Source of the DNA: Tichowtungia aerotolerans
Lineage (GTDB): Bacteria; Verrucomicrobiota; Kiritimatiellia; Kiritimatiellales; Tichowtungiaceae
Reading direction: 5' to 3'
Length of the DNA: 64,000 bases
Assembly: GCF_009905215.1 (NCBI RefSeq)
Contig: NZ_CP047593.1
Location: 2,236,900-2,300,899, forward strand
The translations under genes were made by a program, and so were the position numbers. The notes beneath the pieces were generated by a model. That model saw only the letters and a program-made list of their open reading frames with translations, searched no databases and was not told where the DNA came from. This document shows, in pieces, positions 34,751 through 45,895 of this stretch; the stretch's first letter is position 1; each line of letters starts with the position of its first letter.

Positions 34751-35860
34751 TTACTCCACTGGGTTTGTAACCCGCCCGATGAACAGAATTTTGCCGGCTT
34801 TGTTTTCCCGGATCAGGAAAATAAACGGGTGGTCTGCGCGAAAGACGGCCGGCGGTCGTCCAATGGATGTTGCGCGCATAATCACTCCGGTGGCTGCTGC
34901 GGCTTCCGTTCCTTCTTCGTTCACTTCGACGAATGATTTGTGGATCACGTCGGAGATAAACAGCGGCTGTTCGCTGATGCCGGAGAAATCAGCGCGTTGA
35001 GCGTCGAATGCATCGGTCAGTCCCAGCGCTGTTAAAGTGCTCTTTAATGACGGGAAAGAGGATTCGATTTTAAAGCGTGGCAGGAATACGTTGACTTCCC
35101 TTTGACGCAGATCTTCAGTACAGGTCTTGAAATTCCCGGCGGCGAAGCATTCTTCAATGGGCTTCAGGCCGTCTCGCTCTCGCGGCAGGATCAGTAGCAT
35201 GGAGACAGCCTCTCCTTCGTATGGAAGCTCCAGAGTTTGGAAGCAGTCATTTTCGCTGTAGCGGAAACGTTTGCCGTTCAGTCGCATCATTGGAACAGGG
35301 ATGCTCTCGTCCGGTGAAATCCAGAATGGTGTATCCTGGGTTTGTTCCGGTTTGAACGCGTGCAGCCAGTCGCCTTTGAAATAAATCGCATTAACCAGTA
35401 CCATGCGGGTCATGGAGCTGACGGAGCCGGTTGGAAGCAGATCCCGGATTTTATCCCGGGTTTTTTCCTCCACCCATTGGTTAATGGCTTGTCGTTCCGT
35501 GTCGGGCTGATGGACGAAATCGGCCGAGCGAATCTCTGCCGCATATTTTTCGGTGACGGCGGTTTTAAAACTTCCAAGGATTGGAAATTTTTGATCCGCC
35601 CAGAGCGCATTCGCGCTCTCCAAAGTCACATTTGTTCCAGCCATTGGAAATCCATTTTGCTGCAGCAATAGGTTTTCAAACTGGCGCAATGTTTGGCCTT
35701 TCGCGCCCTCGCGGGTCATTGCCAGTGCAGCTTCAATGCTGGCCGGCGAGAAAAACAGGTTGCCTTCCTGCTTCGCCAGTTGGTCGTAGAGCTTAAACGT
35801 CAAATCTTCAGCTCGCGCGAACGCGGCAGCCATGGATAGAACACACAGAATTTTTTTCAT
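34751..35860 (-). CDS. Secreted serpin (serine protease inhibitor)
   Basis: 369 residues, full length for the family, with a signal peptide (about 1-17). Serpin signatures visible: NLFFSPASIEAALAM near 34, LVNAIYFKGDW near 158, LELPYEGEAVSMLLILP near 215, and the C-terminal DHPFIFLIRENKAGKILFIGR. The hinge EGTEAAAATGV before the reactive-centre loop has small residues, so an inhibitory serpin is expected. Counting from the hinge puts the scissile bond near RAT-S. GGAGG lies inside the peptidase gene's last codons; ATG starts one base after that gene's stop. Two palindrome copies lie in it (FPILG, FPMAG). Confidence 0.93.
   Translation of the reverse strand: MKKILCVLSMAAAFARAEDLTFKLYDQLAKQEGNLFFSPASIEAALAMTREGAKGQTLRQFENLLLQQNGFPMAGTNVTLESANALWADQKFPILGSFKTAVTEKYAAEIRSADFVHQPDTERQAINQWVEEKTRDKIRDLLPTGSVSSMTRMVLVNAIYFKGDWLHAFKPEQTQDTPFWISPDESIPVPMMRLNGKRFRYSENDCFQTLELPYEGEAVSMLLILPRERDGLKPIEECFAAGNFKTCTEDLRQREVNVFLPRFKIESSFPSLKSTLTALGLTDAFDAQRADFSGISEQPLFISDVIHKSFVEVNEEGTEAAAATGVIMRATSIGRPPAVFRADHPFIFLIRENKAGKILFIGRVTNPVE
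35570..35588. repeat. 19-bp palindrome, exact core, in the serpin gene
   Basis: ACTTCCAA-GGA-TTGGAAAT; encodes KFPILG on the gene strand. Confidence 0.65.
35633..35651. repeat. 19-bp palindrome, one core change, in the serpin gene
   Basis: TGTTCCAG-CCA-TTGGAAAT; encodes GFPMAG. It lies 63 bp from the previous copy. Confidence 0.5.
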
Positions 35861-35861
35861 C

Positions 35862-37025
35862 TCAAACCTCCGTTGCTAAGGCTGTGGCCAGTCTGCACCC
35901 TTCGAGATAGCGCGGAATGTGTACGCATTCGTCCAGCGAGTGCGCATGGTCGTTGCCTGCATCAAATGTGACAGTCGGGACGCCGCTTTCGTTCAGAATA
36001 TTGGCGTCGAGTCCGGCATTGATCGTTTGGACTTTAGCTTCGCGGCCGGCTTTCGGCGCAGCTTTCAAAAATCGTTTCACGACCGGATCACTCTTTTTGA
36101 GCTTAAAACTGCGGTAGTCGCTGTCTTCGATAAAGTCGACGGCGCCGCATTCGCCGGCAGCATTTTTCAGATCAGCGGCCGCTTTTTCAAAAGCGGTTTT
36201 CCAAACCTTGGAAATTTTTTTCAGCGAGGTCGGATTGTGGCTGCGGCATTCGCCGGTGACGGTCAGCGAGTCCATCACCTGATTGTCCGCTTCGCCGCCG
36301 TGCAGCGAACCGACATTGGCGGTTCCCTTGATGGACCCTTTGTCGATGCGCCCGAAATATCCGTTGGCTTTGATTTCCGCGATGGCGTTGGCTGCAATGA
36401 TCGCGGCGGAAACTCCGCCTTCAGGGTTGTTTGCTGCGTGAACGCTGATTCCGTGGATTTCGGCCCGCCAACGGTTCGCGCCCAGCGCGCCGATTACGCC
36501 GCCGCGCTCGCCGCTTCCGTCGATGTTGAAACACATGGACGGATTCCCTCCGTCCTGAGGGCGGAACGCCTTCGCGCCATACAGTCCGTTTTCTTCTCCG
36601 ACGGTGAAGAGCAGGGTGATAGGCGGGCGGGGCAGGTCGTTTTGCAGGATGGTCTGGGCCATTGTCACGACGGCTGCAACAGACGCACGGTTATCGCCGC
36701 CCAGGCCGGTTTTTCCTTTCGGGACAATAAGGTCGCCTTTCAGGACAGGAACTGCGCCCTGACAGATCGGAACCGTGTCGAGATGAGCCGAAAACATGAT
36801 ACGCGGCGCTTTGATTGTTCCTGGAATTTTGACGACCAGGTTGCCGACGGTGAAGTTTTTCGGCAGGCGGCTTTTGCCTTTGACAGAAAACCAGGATTCT
36901 TTGGCTCCTGCGGCCATCAATTGTTTTTTGACCAGTTCGGCGACCGGTCCTTCGCCGCCGCTCGGTCCCTCGGCCGCCAGCAGCTCCATGAGGTTTGAGA
37001 TTGCCTGTTTTTCGTTAATGTTCAT
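35862..37025 (-). CDS. M20-family metallopeptidase, peptidase T-like
   Basis: 387 residues. Zinc and catalytic motifs: FSAHLDTVPIC near 80, GLGGDNRASVA near 110, VGEENGLYGAKAF near 145, FNIDGSGE near 166, and the final His in GNDHAHSLDECVHI near 365. The mid-section (about 180-290) is the M20 dimerisation domain. It probably removes N-terminal residues from short peptides in the cytoplasm. The start at 37025 is inside the ligase gene's end (11-bp overlap). A palindrome copy encodes ISKVWK. Confidence 0.87.
   Translation of the reverse strand: MNINEKQAISNLMELLAAEGPSGGEGPVAELVKKQLMAAGAKESWFSVKGKSRLPKNFTVGNLVVKIPGTIKAPRIMFSAHLDTVPICQGAVPVLKGDLIVPKGKTGLGGDNRASVAAVVTMAQTILQNDLPRPPITLLFTVGEENGLYGAKAFRPQDGGNPSMCFNIDGSGERGGVIGALGANRWRAEIHGISVHAANNPEGGVSAAIIAANAIAEIKANGYFGRIDKGSIKGTANVGSLHGGEADNQVMDSLTVTGECRSHNPTSLKKISKVWKTAFEKAAADLKNAAGECGAVDFIEDSDYRSFKLKKSDPVVKRFLKAAPKAGREAKVQTINAGLDANILNESGVPTVTFDAGNDHAHSLDECVHIPRYLEGCRLATALATEV
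36197..36215. repeat. 19-bp palindrome, one end change, in the M20 peptidase gene
   Basis: TTTTCCAA-ACC-TTGGAAAT; encodes ISKVWK on the gene strand, a different frame from the FQxLE copies. Confidence 0.75.
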
Positions 37026-38544
37026 TGGTTTCGATTCCTCTCTCAATTTCGCCCTGCTTGCGCAGTTCGCGTTTTACAATTTTTCCGGCTGCATTTTTCG
37101 GCAGGTCACCGACGAGATGCACCTTTTTCGGAACCTCATGGCGCCCCAGATGTTCGAGACAGAACGCGCGGATTTCTTTTTCCGAACATTGGAAGCCGTC
37201 TTTGAGCGAGATGTAGGCCACGGGCACTTCGCCGTGCAGTTTGCTCGGCTCGCCGATGACGGCGGCTTCGCGCACGGCTTCGTGTTTGTAGAGCACTTCT
37301 TCGACGACGCGCGGGTAGACGTTCATGCCGTTGACGATGACCATGTCCTTGATGCGGTCGACGATGTAGAAATAGCCGTCTTCATCCTCCGTGCCGATAT
37401 CGCCGGTTCGGAACCACTCTCCGAAGAAGGATTCGGCGGTTTCTTCGGGCTGCTTCCAGTAACCCTTCATTACATTCGGACCGCGCACGCAGATCTCGCC
37501 CGGTTCGTTGAGCGGAAGTTCTTTGCCGTGTTCGTCCATGATCTTCATTTCGACGCCGGGGATCGGCAGTCCGACGGACTGCGGCTTGCGCAGTCCGTCG
37601 ACCGGATTAAAGCATGTGACCGGCGCGCACTCGGTCGGACCGTCGCCTTCGATAATGAACACGCCGAAACGCTCCTCGAACTGCTTCATAATTTCGACCG
37701 GCATGGCCGCGCCGCCCGAGACGGCGAAGCGCAGTTTCTGAATGTGTGCGGTGTGTTTTTCCGGCAGGCGCAGCAGCAGGTTGTACATGCTGGGCACGCC
37801 AAGGAAAATCGTGGCGTTGGTCGCATCGATGGTTTCCGCCGTCAGGGTCGGATCAAATTTGGGGAGTGGCACCAGCGAGGATCCGTGGAGCAGCGGGATC
37901 AGGACTCCCGCCAGCGATGCAAAGGCGTGGAACATCGGAAGAACAACCAGAAACCGGTCCCCGTCGGGGCGCAGTTTGAGTGCATTGCCGGCGGAGAGTG
38001 CATCAAAGCACAGGTTGCGGTGGGTGAGCATTGCGCCCTTCGGGTGGCCGGTTGTGCCGGACGTATAAATAATCACAGCGACAGAGTCGCTGGAGATTGG
38101 GAGTTCAAGGCCAGGAATTGGTGTGCGGAGCATTTGCGGCAGTTCCTGTTCGACGCCGATGAACGTTCCAATGGTTGGAAGTTTTTCACGGATGGATTCA
38201 ACCGCCGGGGTGAACGGCTCAAAGTAAAAGAGCGTTTTCACGCCGGCATCGTTGAGAATCCATGCGACTTCTTCCGGGTTGAGAAGCAGGTTGATCGGAA
38301 CAACCGTGGCACCCGCTTTTTGAATACCGAAATAAATGGCGATAAATTCCGCGCTGTTGATGCCGTACAGGCCGACGTGGTCGCCCGGCTGCGTGCCGCG
38401 TTCGATCAGGTTGGCGGCAATGGCGTCGGACATTTGGTTCAGTTCGGCATAGGTGACGCTTTTCTGCGGGGTCACAACTGCCGGTTTGTCCGCGTGTGCT
38501 TCGGCGCTTTTGCGAAAAAGGAAAGGGATGGTTTCTGTGTTCAT
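37015..38544 (-). CDS. AMP-forming acyl-CoA ligase
   Basis: 509 residues of the adenylate-forming superfamily. The AMP motif VIIYTSGTTGHPKGAML is near residue 155, followed by GDGPTECAPVTCFNP, the YYFIVDRIKDMVIVNG-type hinge (YIVDRIKDMVIVNGMNVYP) near 410 and the catalytic Lys in KNAAGKIVKRELR near the C-terminus. It likely activates a fatty or carboxylic acid to its CoA thioester. ATG 38544 is preferred to the longer GTG at 38580, but neither has a clear ribosome-binding site. It leads an operon with the M20 peptidase and serpin. Substrate unknown. Confidence 0.9.
   Translation of the reverse strand: MNTETIPFLFRKSAEAHADKPAVVTPQKSVTYAELNQMSDAIAANLIERGTQPGDHVGLYGINSAEFIAIYFGIQKAGATVVPINLLLNPEEVAWILNDAGVKTLFYFEPFTPAVESIREKLPTIGTFIGVEQELPQMLRTPIPGLELPISSDSVAVIIYTSGTTGHPKGAMLTHRNLCFDALSAGNALKLRPDGDRFLVVLPMFHAFASLAGVLIPLLHGSSLVPLPKFDPTLTAETIDATNATIFLGVPSMYNLLLRLPEKHTAHIQKLRFAVSGGAAMPVEIMKQFEERFGVFIIEGDGPTECAPVTCFNPVDGLRKPQSVGLPIPGVEMKIMDEHGKELPLNEPGEICVRGPNVMKGYWKQPEETAESFFGEWFRTGDIGTEDEDGYFYIVDRIKDMVIVNGMNVYPRVVEEVLYKHEAVREAAVIGEPSKLHGEVPVAYISLKDGFQCSEKEIRAFCLEHLGRHEVPKKVHLVGDLPKNAAGKIVKRELRKQGEIERGIETNEH
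37178..37196. repeat. 19-bp palindrome, one core change, in the acyl-CoA ligase gene
   Basis: TTTTCCGA-ACA-TTGGAAGC; encodes FQCSEK on the gene strand. Confidence 0.55.
38164..38182. repeat. 19-bp palindrome, exact core, in the acyl-CoA ligase gene
   Basis: CGTTCCAA-TGG-TTGGAAGT; encodes LPTIGTF. Confidence 0.6.
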
Positions 38545-38887
38545 GAGGCGCAGAATAGCGGACCTGCCTTGTCGGATCACTTCTTTTTTATATTGCCTGT
38601 TCGTTATGCTCGCTTAAGCCGCCAAGGCTCAGAACCCGCCGAGTCCGGGCGGTGGAAAGCGGCCGGTTTTTCAAACATTGGAACCGTGAGAATGACCGGT
38701 GCTGCCAGAATTACCACAACAGGAAAAAGACCCGGGCAGACCGGAATCCCCAACAGGACTTTGCAATGACTTCAAGGGATATGGCCATGGCTGCCCTCAG
38801 CCGGAGCCAGGGTATACCGCCAGCAAAAAGTGGCTGTGTGATGTCTCTGTTGTTAAAGGCTCTGAGCCTTTGCCGGAGAATTTATTC
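38545..38887. other. Intergenic region upstream of the acyl-CoA ligase
   Basis: About 340 bp without a convincing gene. It holds a palindrome copy at 38667-38685, a short AAGCCGCCAAGGC tract near 38617 reminiscent of the GxxExxY element ends, and a small AAAGGCT-CTG-AGCCTTT hairpin at 38855-38871, 17 bp beyond the rsgA stop, which may act as its terminator. Confidence 0.45.
38667..38685. repeat. 19-bp palindrome, one core change, intergenic
   Basis: TTTTTCAA-ACA-TTGGAACC, upstream of the acyl-CoA ligase. Confidence 0.6.
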
Positions 38888-39907
38888 TCACTTGTTTTTC
38901 CAGTGCTTGCGGCGGTGGGCTTCTGCGGCTGCATCCGATTCCTGCCTCATGTGAATGAAGTTTTCGTAGCGCTCTCTGGAGATTTCTCCGGCTTCGACGG
39001 CGGCTTCGATGGCACAGCCCTTGGTGTTGACGTGGGCGCAGTCGCGGAACCGGCACTGGTCTTCGAGGGCGGTGATTTCGTCGAATGTTTCGTCGATGCC
39101 GGTAGTCGAGTCAAGATGGCCGAGTTCGCGCATGCCGGGGGTATCAATCATCAGTGCGCCGGTATCGAGTTCGATCAGCTCGCGCCAGGTGGTGGAATGA
39201 ATTCCTTTTCCGTCTTTTTCGCGGACAGGCAGGGTGAAGTAGAGATCCTCTTCTCCAATGACGCTGTTGATGAGCGAGGTTTTTCCAACACCGGAAGCGC
39301 CGATGAGGCAGTATGTTTTTGAGGGTTCGAGCAGGTCGTGCACTTCGTCGAGCCCGTCGCCGGTGATGTTGCTGATGGGCAGCACCGGCACATTGGGAAT
39401 ACGGGTTCTGACCTCGTCGATGCGCTCGTTGAGCAGGTCGTCCGGAAGCAGGTCCTTTTTGGTCATCAGGATGACCGGATCGATGCCGCTGTCGAGCACG
39501 ATGGAAAGGTAGCGTTCAAGCTTGCGCAGATTGTAGCCTTTATCCAGCGTGTGAACGACGAAGGCGGTGTCGATGTTGGCGGCAATGAGCTGATAGCTGA
39601 CGACGCGGCCGACGCTCTTCCGCTTCAGTGCGGTTTTTCGATCAAAGATCGAGTGGATGACGGCAAAGTCGCCTTTATCAAATTTTTTGCAGCGGACCCA
39701 GTCCCCGACCGTCAGGTAGTTGTTGGTATGGCGCGCCTCGCGGCGCAGCCTGCCGGTTGAGCGGGCGGGGCGGGTGGTTTCGCCATCACTGATGTCGGCC
39801 CACCCCTTGTGCACGGCCGTGACGCGCGCAAGGGTCCATTTGCCCTCTTCGGACGGATCGATTTGGTTCTGAAACCACTCGCAGAATCCGAATTCTTCCA
39901 GCGTCAT
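38888..39907 (-). CDS. rsgA: Ribosome small-subunit GTPase A
   Basis: 339 residues with an OB-fold N-terminus, a circularly permuted GTPase core and a zinc knuckle. The G4 motif (MTKKD) precedes G1 (GASGVGKTSLIN) and G3 (DTPGMRE), the order unique to this family. Zinc ligands CRFRDCAHVNTKGC lie near residue 285. It checks the maturing 30S subunit. It lies 18 bp downstream of pyrG on the same strand. The C-terminus is basic (HRRKHWKNK). Confidence 0.95.
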   Translation of the reverse strand: MTLEEFGFCEWFQNQIDPSEEGKWTLARVTAVHKGWADISDGETTRPARSTGRLRREARHTNNYLTVGDWVRCKKFDKGDFAVIHSIFDRKTALKRKSVGRVVSYQLIAANIDTAFVVHTLDKGYNLRKLERYLSIVLDSGIDPVILMTKKDLLPDDLLNERIDEVRTRIPNVPVLPISNITGDGLDEVHDLLEPSKTYCLIGASGVGKTSLINSVIGEEDLYFTLPVREKDGKGIHSTTWRELIELDTGALMIDTPGMRELGHLDSTTGIDETFDEITALEDQCRFRDCAHVNTKGCAIEAAVEAGEISRERYENFIHMRQESDAAAEAHRRKHWKNK

Positions 39908-39925
39908 ACGTGAAGGGGAGTTGGG

Positions 39926-41620
<1,695 letters not shown>

Positions 41621-41662
41621 TCAAAACCGCTCTGAAATTTTTGTCCGGTCGAATTTCAGGCG

Positions 41663-42622
41663 CTAAAGGTGTTTTTTCCTGTAGGTTTCAATTACTTTAA
41701 TATAATTGACTCGCTCAAATTCTTCGGGGTTTTCGACGCCTCGCTGGCTCATCAGGCCCTGGAGTTCGTGGACGGATTCATACTGGTTGGACGTCATCCA
41801 GCGTTCAAGATCACGAAGGATCGAGCCGATATATTCCGGTCCGTGCTGAAGCAGGGCAGAGGCTGTCATGACCGCATCGGCGCCTGCCAGAAGGTATTTA
41901 ATGACTCCCACACCGGACTGGACGCCTGATGTGGCTGCCAGTGATGCTTTGACATTTTTGTAGAGCATGGCGATCCAGCGCAGCGGCAGGCGGATATCTC
42001 CTGCGGCGCTCAGGGACAGGCTGGGTTCCACTTCCATCGCAACCAGGTTGAAATCCGGTTGGTAGAAGCGGTTAAACAGAACCAGGGCATTGATGCCGGT
42101 CTCGTCCAGTCGCCGGGCCATATTCCCGAATGAACTGAAAAAAGGAGTCAGCTTGACGGCAACCGGAATCTGTACAGAATTCCGGACGGCCAGAACGGTG
42201 TCGATGTAGCGTTGCTCAATCTCCTGCGCGCTGACGAGCGGGTTGGCAGCAACATGGTACAGGTTGAGCTCCAGCGCCTGTGCGCCGGCTTCTTCAATCT
42301 GCTTTGCATAAGAGGTCCAGCCGTCCGGGGTCACCCCGTTCAGGCTTCCAATGATCGGGACGCCGCTGTGGGAGGCCGTGCGTCGGACCAGTTCCAGATA
42401 GGCGTCCGGCGACATCAGGTAGTCGTCGGCCATTGGAAAATACGGATTGATTTCGCCGGTATTGTTCAGCTGTTCTTCAAACAGGGATGGGAGAACAACG
42501 GCTGCGGCTCCGGCATCGACGGCCTTTTTGATTTTTTCCTCTCTCGCCGAAATCGGCGAGGAGGAAACGATCAGCGGGTTCTTCAACGCCAGACCCATAT
42601 AGGTGGTGGTTAAATCCAACAT
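41663..42622 (-). CDS. Dihydroorotate dehydrogenase-like FMN protein
   Basis: 319-residue FMN TIM-barrel. It starts MLDLTTTYMGLALKNPLIVS and has LELNLYHVAANP near 120, PVAVKLTPFFSSFGNMA near 160 and the phosphate-binding TSGVQSGVGVIKYLLAGADAV near 235. The barrel lacks an evident PyrK-type partner nearby, and the family is annotated as dihydroorotate dehydrogenase-like. Pyrimidine synthesis is plausible because pyrG is the next gene downstream, but a related FMN reductase role is possible. Confidence 0.8.
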   Translation of the reverse strand: MLDLTTTYMGLALKNPLIVSSSPISAREEKIKKAVDAGAAAVVLPSLFEEQLNNTGEINPYFPMADDYLMSPDAYLELVRRTASHSGVPIIGSLNGVTPDGWTSYAKQIEEAGAQALELNLYHVAANPLVSAQEIEQRYIDTVLAVRNSVQIPVAVKLTPFFSSFGNMARRLDETGINALVLFNRFYQPDFNLVAMEVEPSLSLSAAGDIRLPLRWIAMLYKNVKASLAATSGVQSGVGVIKYLLAGADAVMTASALLQHGPEYIGSILRDLERWMTSNQYESVHELQGLMSQRGVENPEEFERVNYIKVIETYRKKHL

Positions 42623-42649
42623 TATCCCGGCTCCGCTGATAAGACCAAT

Positions 42650-42811
42650 TTAAGACTGCGGTTCAAAGTATTCTTTTTCAGCACCGCATTCCGGACAGCA
42701 CCAATCATCAGGCAGGTCAGCAAAAGCAGTGCCCGGGGCTACGCCGTTGTCGGGATCTCCAACTGCCGGGTCGTAAATGTAACCGCAAGGTGTGCATACG
42801 TATTTTTCCAT
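42650..42811 (-). CDS. Rubredoxin
   Basis: 53 residues with both iron-binding knuckles, [10 protein letters not shown] near residue 6 and CCPECGAEK near 38, and the DLPDDW segment between them: a classical rubredoxin. AGGAGG is five bases before the ATG at 42811; an alternative ATG lies one codon upstream. It carries one electron in the cytoplasm, usually in oxygen or superoxide defence of anaerobes. It is 27 bp upstream of the DHOD-like gene in transcription order. Confidence 0.97.
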   Translation of the reverse strand: MEKYVCTPCGYIYDPAVGDPDNGVAPGTAFADLPDDWCCPECGAEKEYFEPQS

Positions 42812-42905
42812 CATCTCCTCCTTTTTTATTGATGAAAACTGCCTGACTTTAGAAAGGGACATCGCGGATGTCGAATAGAAATCTTTAAATCCACGGAGAC
42901 GATAT

Positions 42906-45800
42906 TCATTTTTCTTTCAGCAGTTCGTTCGGTTCGATGGCTTGTGTGCGGCAGATGTGGGAATAATCTTCGTAGCCTGCGATCAGCGGCTCGGCCGCGA
43001 GGTCGCCGGCGCGCAGTTTCCGAACATTGGAAAAAAGAGTTTCAAGGAATGTTTCGGTCAGCTCCGGAGTCATCGTCAGTCGTTTGCGTCTGAAGTGCGA
43101 TTCCATTTTTTTCAGGGCTCGCTCCTGCAGATGATAAAGCGCCTGAACCCTCTCGTTCAGCTCCGGAGTATTGTGTGCTCCGAAGAAAAACTGCTGGGCG
43201 GCAAGGGTGTAGAGCGCGAGCTGGCAGTCGAGGTTCAGTCCGATTTTTTTCTCCAGAGTTTCAATGCTGTCGGAGCGCGATTTGCTTTTGTAGTCGATCA
43301 CCAGAACCCGTTCCAGTTCGCCGTCGTTGAAAACCAGATCAATGCGGTCGATTTTTCCTTTCAGCCGCACCTCTTCACCGTTGTGTTCCAGGGTCAGCGG
43401 CAGATCGTGCTTTTCATCAAATTTCATCTCGAACAGCGCCGGATAGCGGTTTTCGGACAGGGCGGTTTCGCAGTCCATGCGGATAAAGTTTTCGATGACG
43501 TTCAGGATTTTTTCCTTTTCCGTATTCCACACCGTCGGATGACCCAGGTGGCGGCTCGGCCGTCGTTCGGCTTTTATGAATTCGTCCGTCGCGATTTCGC
43601 GGGCCAGTGCAATCAGTTCATCTGCTTTAGATGGCTCAAACACTGCCAGCAGGATGTCGCCTTCCTGGGAGAGTTTCCAGCCATCGGAAACTTTTTTTGC
43701 GTACCATCCGCTCTGTGCCGCAATCTCGTGGTAGACTTGGTCCAGAATTTCGTGAATCACGTTTCCGCGGTCCATCGGATCGGTGTCATCCTCGTGAGTG
43801 CGGTCCGGTTTGATTCCGAGCACTTTTTCGAGGAAAAAGACAAATCGGTTGCGTGCGAGCGATTCCAGCGCGGTCGCGCTGAACTCCGGGTTGTTGTTCA
43901 GCCATGCCTGGATGGCGGACGCAACGTTCCCGTTGCGTTCAGTTTTTCCAATGTCTGGAGGCTTCGACGGGGCCGCAGCGCCTGTATTGGAGGACAGCCA
44001 TGCCCGGGTTTGTTGTGCCTCGTCTTCCGCCCGAACGGCTTCCGGTGGAAGAATGGTGTGGAACGATTCGCCGTGGGCAGGAGCTTCGCCTCCGGACAGC
44101 TTGCGCATACGCTCAAAAAATTCTCCGGGCGTACGTTCTTTGCCATCGGCGTCACACTGCGTGTGCGACAGCGTCAGCTTTTCGGATGCTGTGCTCAGAG
44201 CGGTCAGAAACAGGATTTCCTCCTGGACCAGCGCCTCGCCGGTTTCGGACAGCGCCAGTCGCGGGCAGGGGATTTTTCTCTCGTCCAGAAAGGTGCGTAG
44301 CGCAAGGCGTTCTGTGCGGGTGAGCAGCGAGTCGGCTTTCGGGATCTTCGGGAAGCTTCGGTCATCCATGCCGGCAATAAAAACCGTGTCGAACCGCAGC
44401 CCTGCCGCATCCATCGGGTTGAGAATCCATACGCCGCTTTCGGTGCTCAGCTCATCCTTGAGCGTTTCATTATTGAGCAGTTCCTCAAACAGAGAAACCA
44501 TCCTTTCCCGCGGCAGGGGCGGAAGAGTCGCCAGTTCTTCAAGCAGGGAGTGGACCTCTTCGGGCAGATTCAATTTGTGCTGTTCAATCACACATTGAAC
44601 CTGTTCTGGAAAATCCAGCGAAGGGAAGAATCCGGAAAGCTCTTTCGGCAGGCGTCGGAGTTGCGGCGGTTCGGTTTTCCGGATCTGCTGAACAAGGGCT
44701 TCGCGGTCTTCGATGCCGGGCCAGTCGATGCCGGGCTGAAGAAGCAGGTCGCACAGCCGGTCGCGGGACCGGCGCTGCGGAAACTCGAGCAGGGCGAGCA
44801 GCGCTTTCACCGGCGGATGGGCCGCGGCCGGCGTGCCGCGCCGGAAATAATACGGGATACCGAAGCGCTGAAACACGTTGGGAACAATGTCCGTGTACGG
44901 GCTGAGGTCGCGCAGAATCAGGGCGATTTCCTCCGGCGCGGTGCCTTGTTCAATATCGGCGGCAACTCGCCGGGCGGCGTCTTCGATTTCTCCATATGGA
45001 TGGGCCGAGACAAAGAACGAAACCCGTTCTCGCGACTCGGCTTCCAGAATATTGCTGTCGTCCGTTTCGTAGGCGTCGGCAAAATCTTCGGTCCACTGTT
45101 TCCACTCTTCTTCTGAGCCGAGTTCACTGCGTACTGCGGCGCACAGGCGGTCGCCCGCGGCATCGGCGTGCGCGGACGGCAGGACCGAGAAAATCTGAAC
45201 CGGATCGTCACCCAGTCTTGTTTTCAGTGCGGCAACAAAGCGCTCTTCGAACGGGTTGAACCAGCGGACGGCCCGAAAATGGATTCCGGCTCGCAGTTTA
45301 GGCGGCAGTTCGCCGCTTGCGATCAGGTTCAGCAGAGCGGCATTGACTTTAAAACGGTCGGCAATCCCGGACTGTTCACATTCGTGATGCCACGCTTGCA
45401 TCAGCTGACCGAATCCGTACAGTTTGTGGCCGGGGGCATGGGCCAGAAGCCAGCGTTGCAGGGCGGCGCGGTCGTGGGCCAGAAATGCAAATTTCTCGAC
45501 CAGCTTCTCGAGCAGTCCCGCGCGGGCGGAAATGGAAAGCCGCGCCAGCGGCTGTTCTGGAGCAAACGAAACGGCTTCAGCGGTTCTTTGCAACAGCAGG
45601 GCCAGTTCAGCAGATCCGGGGGACCTGCCTTTCAGCAGGTTTTGTCGTCGGGCGGCGTGTTCACAGAGATCGAGGAGCTGTTTAAAAGTCAGCAGGCAGG
45701 ATGTATCGAGAACACCGTTTTCCTGGACGACTTTTCGCTCGAACCGGCGTTTGGCCAGTTCGGTCGGGAAAACAGTCTGTACGCCGTTGCTTATCTTCAT
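42906..45800 (-). CDS. AddB-like PD-(D/E)XK nuclease / inactive helicase
   Basis: 964 residues. The N-terminal two thirds resemble a RecB/AddB-type SF1 fold with no clear Walker A ([21 protein letters not shown] is the conserved later segment). The C-terminal nuclease (about 660-940) has [27 protein letters not shown], the PD-(D/E)XK core, and a final [10 protein letters not shown] motif. The four Cys that bind Fe-S in AddB are not apparent: the position before the nuclease reads [11 protein letters not shown], and only one Cys (HICRTQ) is near the end. Probably part of double-strand break processing; no AddA gene is adjacent. Two palindrome copies lie in it. Confidence 0.8.
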   Translation of the reverse strand: MKISNGVQTVFPTELAKRRFERKVVQENGVLDTSCLLTFKQLLDLCEHAARRQNLLKGRSPGSAELALLLQRTAEAVSFAPEQPLARLSISARAGLLEKLVEKFAFLAHDRAALQRWLLAHAPGHKLYGFGQLMQAWHHECEQSGIADRFKVNAALLNLIASGELPPKLRAGIHFRAVRWFNPFEERFVAALKTRLGDDPVQIFSVLPSAHADAAGDRLCAAVRSELGSEEEWKQWTEDFADAYETDDSNILEAESRERVSFFVSAHPYGEIEDAARRVAADIEQGTAPEEIALILRDLSPYTDIVPNVFQRFGIPYYFRRGTPAAAHPPVKALLALLEFPQRRSRDRLCDLLLQPGIDWPGIEDREALVQQIRKTEPPQLRRLPKELSGFFPSLDFPEQVQCVIEQHKLNLPEEVHSLLEELATLPPLPRERMVSLFEELLNNETLKDELSTESGVWILNPMDAAGLRFDTVFIAGMDDRSFPKIPKADSLLTRTERLALRTFLDERKIPCPRLALSETGEALVQEEILFLTALSTASEKLTLSHTQCDADGKERTPGEFFERMRKLSGGEAPAHGESFHTILPPEAVRAEDEAQQTRAWLSSNTGAAAPSKPPDIGKTERNGNVASAIQAWLNNNPEFSATALESLARNRFVFFLEKVLGIKPDRTHEDDTDPMDRGNVIHEILDQVYHEIAAQSGWYAKKVSDGWKLSQEGDILLAVFEPSKADELIALAREIATDEFIKAERRPSRHLGHPTVWNTEKEKILNVIENFIRMDCETALSENRYPALFEMKFDEKHDLPLTLEHNGEEVRLKGKIDRIDLVFNDGELERVLVIDYKSKSRSDSIETLEKKIGLNLDCQLALYTLAAQQFFFGAHNTPELNERVQALYHLQERALKKMESHFRRKRLTMTPELTETFLETLFSNVRKLRAGDLAAEPLIAGYEDYSHICRTQAIEPNELLKEK
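43016..43034. repeat. 19-bp palindrome, one core change, in the AddB-like gene
   Basis: GTTTCCGA-ACA-TTGGAAAA; encodes LFSNVRK. Confidence 0.6.
43944..43962. repeat. 19-bp palindrome, one core change, in the AddB-like gene
   Basis: TTTTCCAA-TGT-CTGGAGGC; encodes PPDIGK in a variable linker before the nuclease domain. Confidence 0.6.
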
Positions 45801-45863
45801 GGTTGATGAACCTAGCAGAGGTCTGTACTGTTTCCAACCTTATGGAAACCGACGAGACCGGTT

Positions 45864-45882
45864 TTTTCCAAACCTTGGAAAC
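45864..45882. repeat. 19-bp palindrome, exact core, in the addB-like/kdsD divergent region
   Basis: TTTTCCAA-ACC-TTGGAAAC, 14 bp before the kdsD start. A second dyad with a 6-bp spacer, GTTTCCA-N6-TGGAAAC, lies at 45830-45849 in the same 95-bp region. Confidence 0.8.
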
Positions 45883-45895
45883 TGTAGGAGAGGCG

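Noticed and set aside
35227-35245. Palindrome copy in the serpin LELPYEG segment
   Set aside because: The peptide FQTLELPYEG fits the normal serpin sequence at this site, so the partial DNA match may be coincidental.
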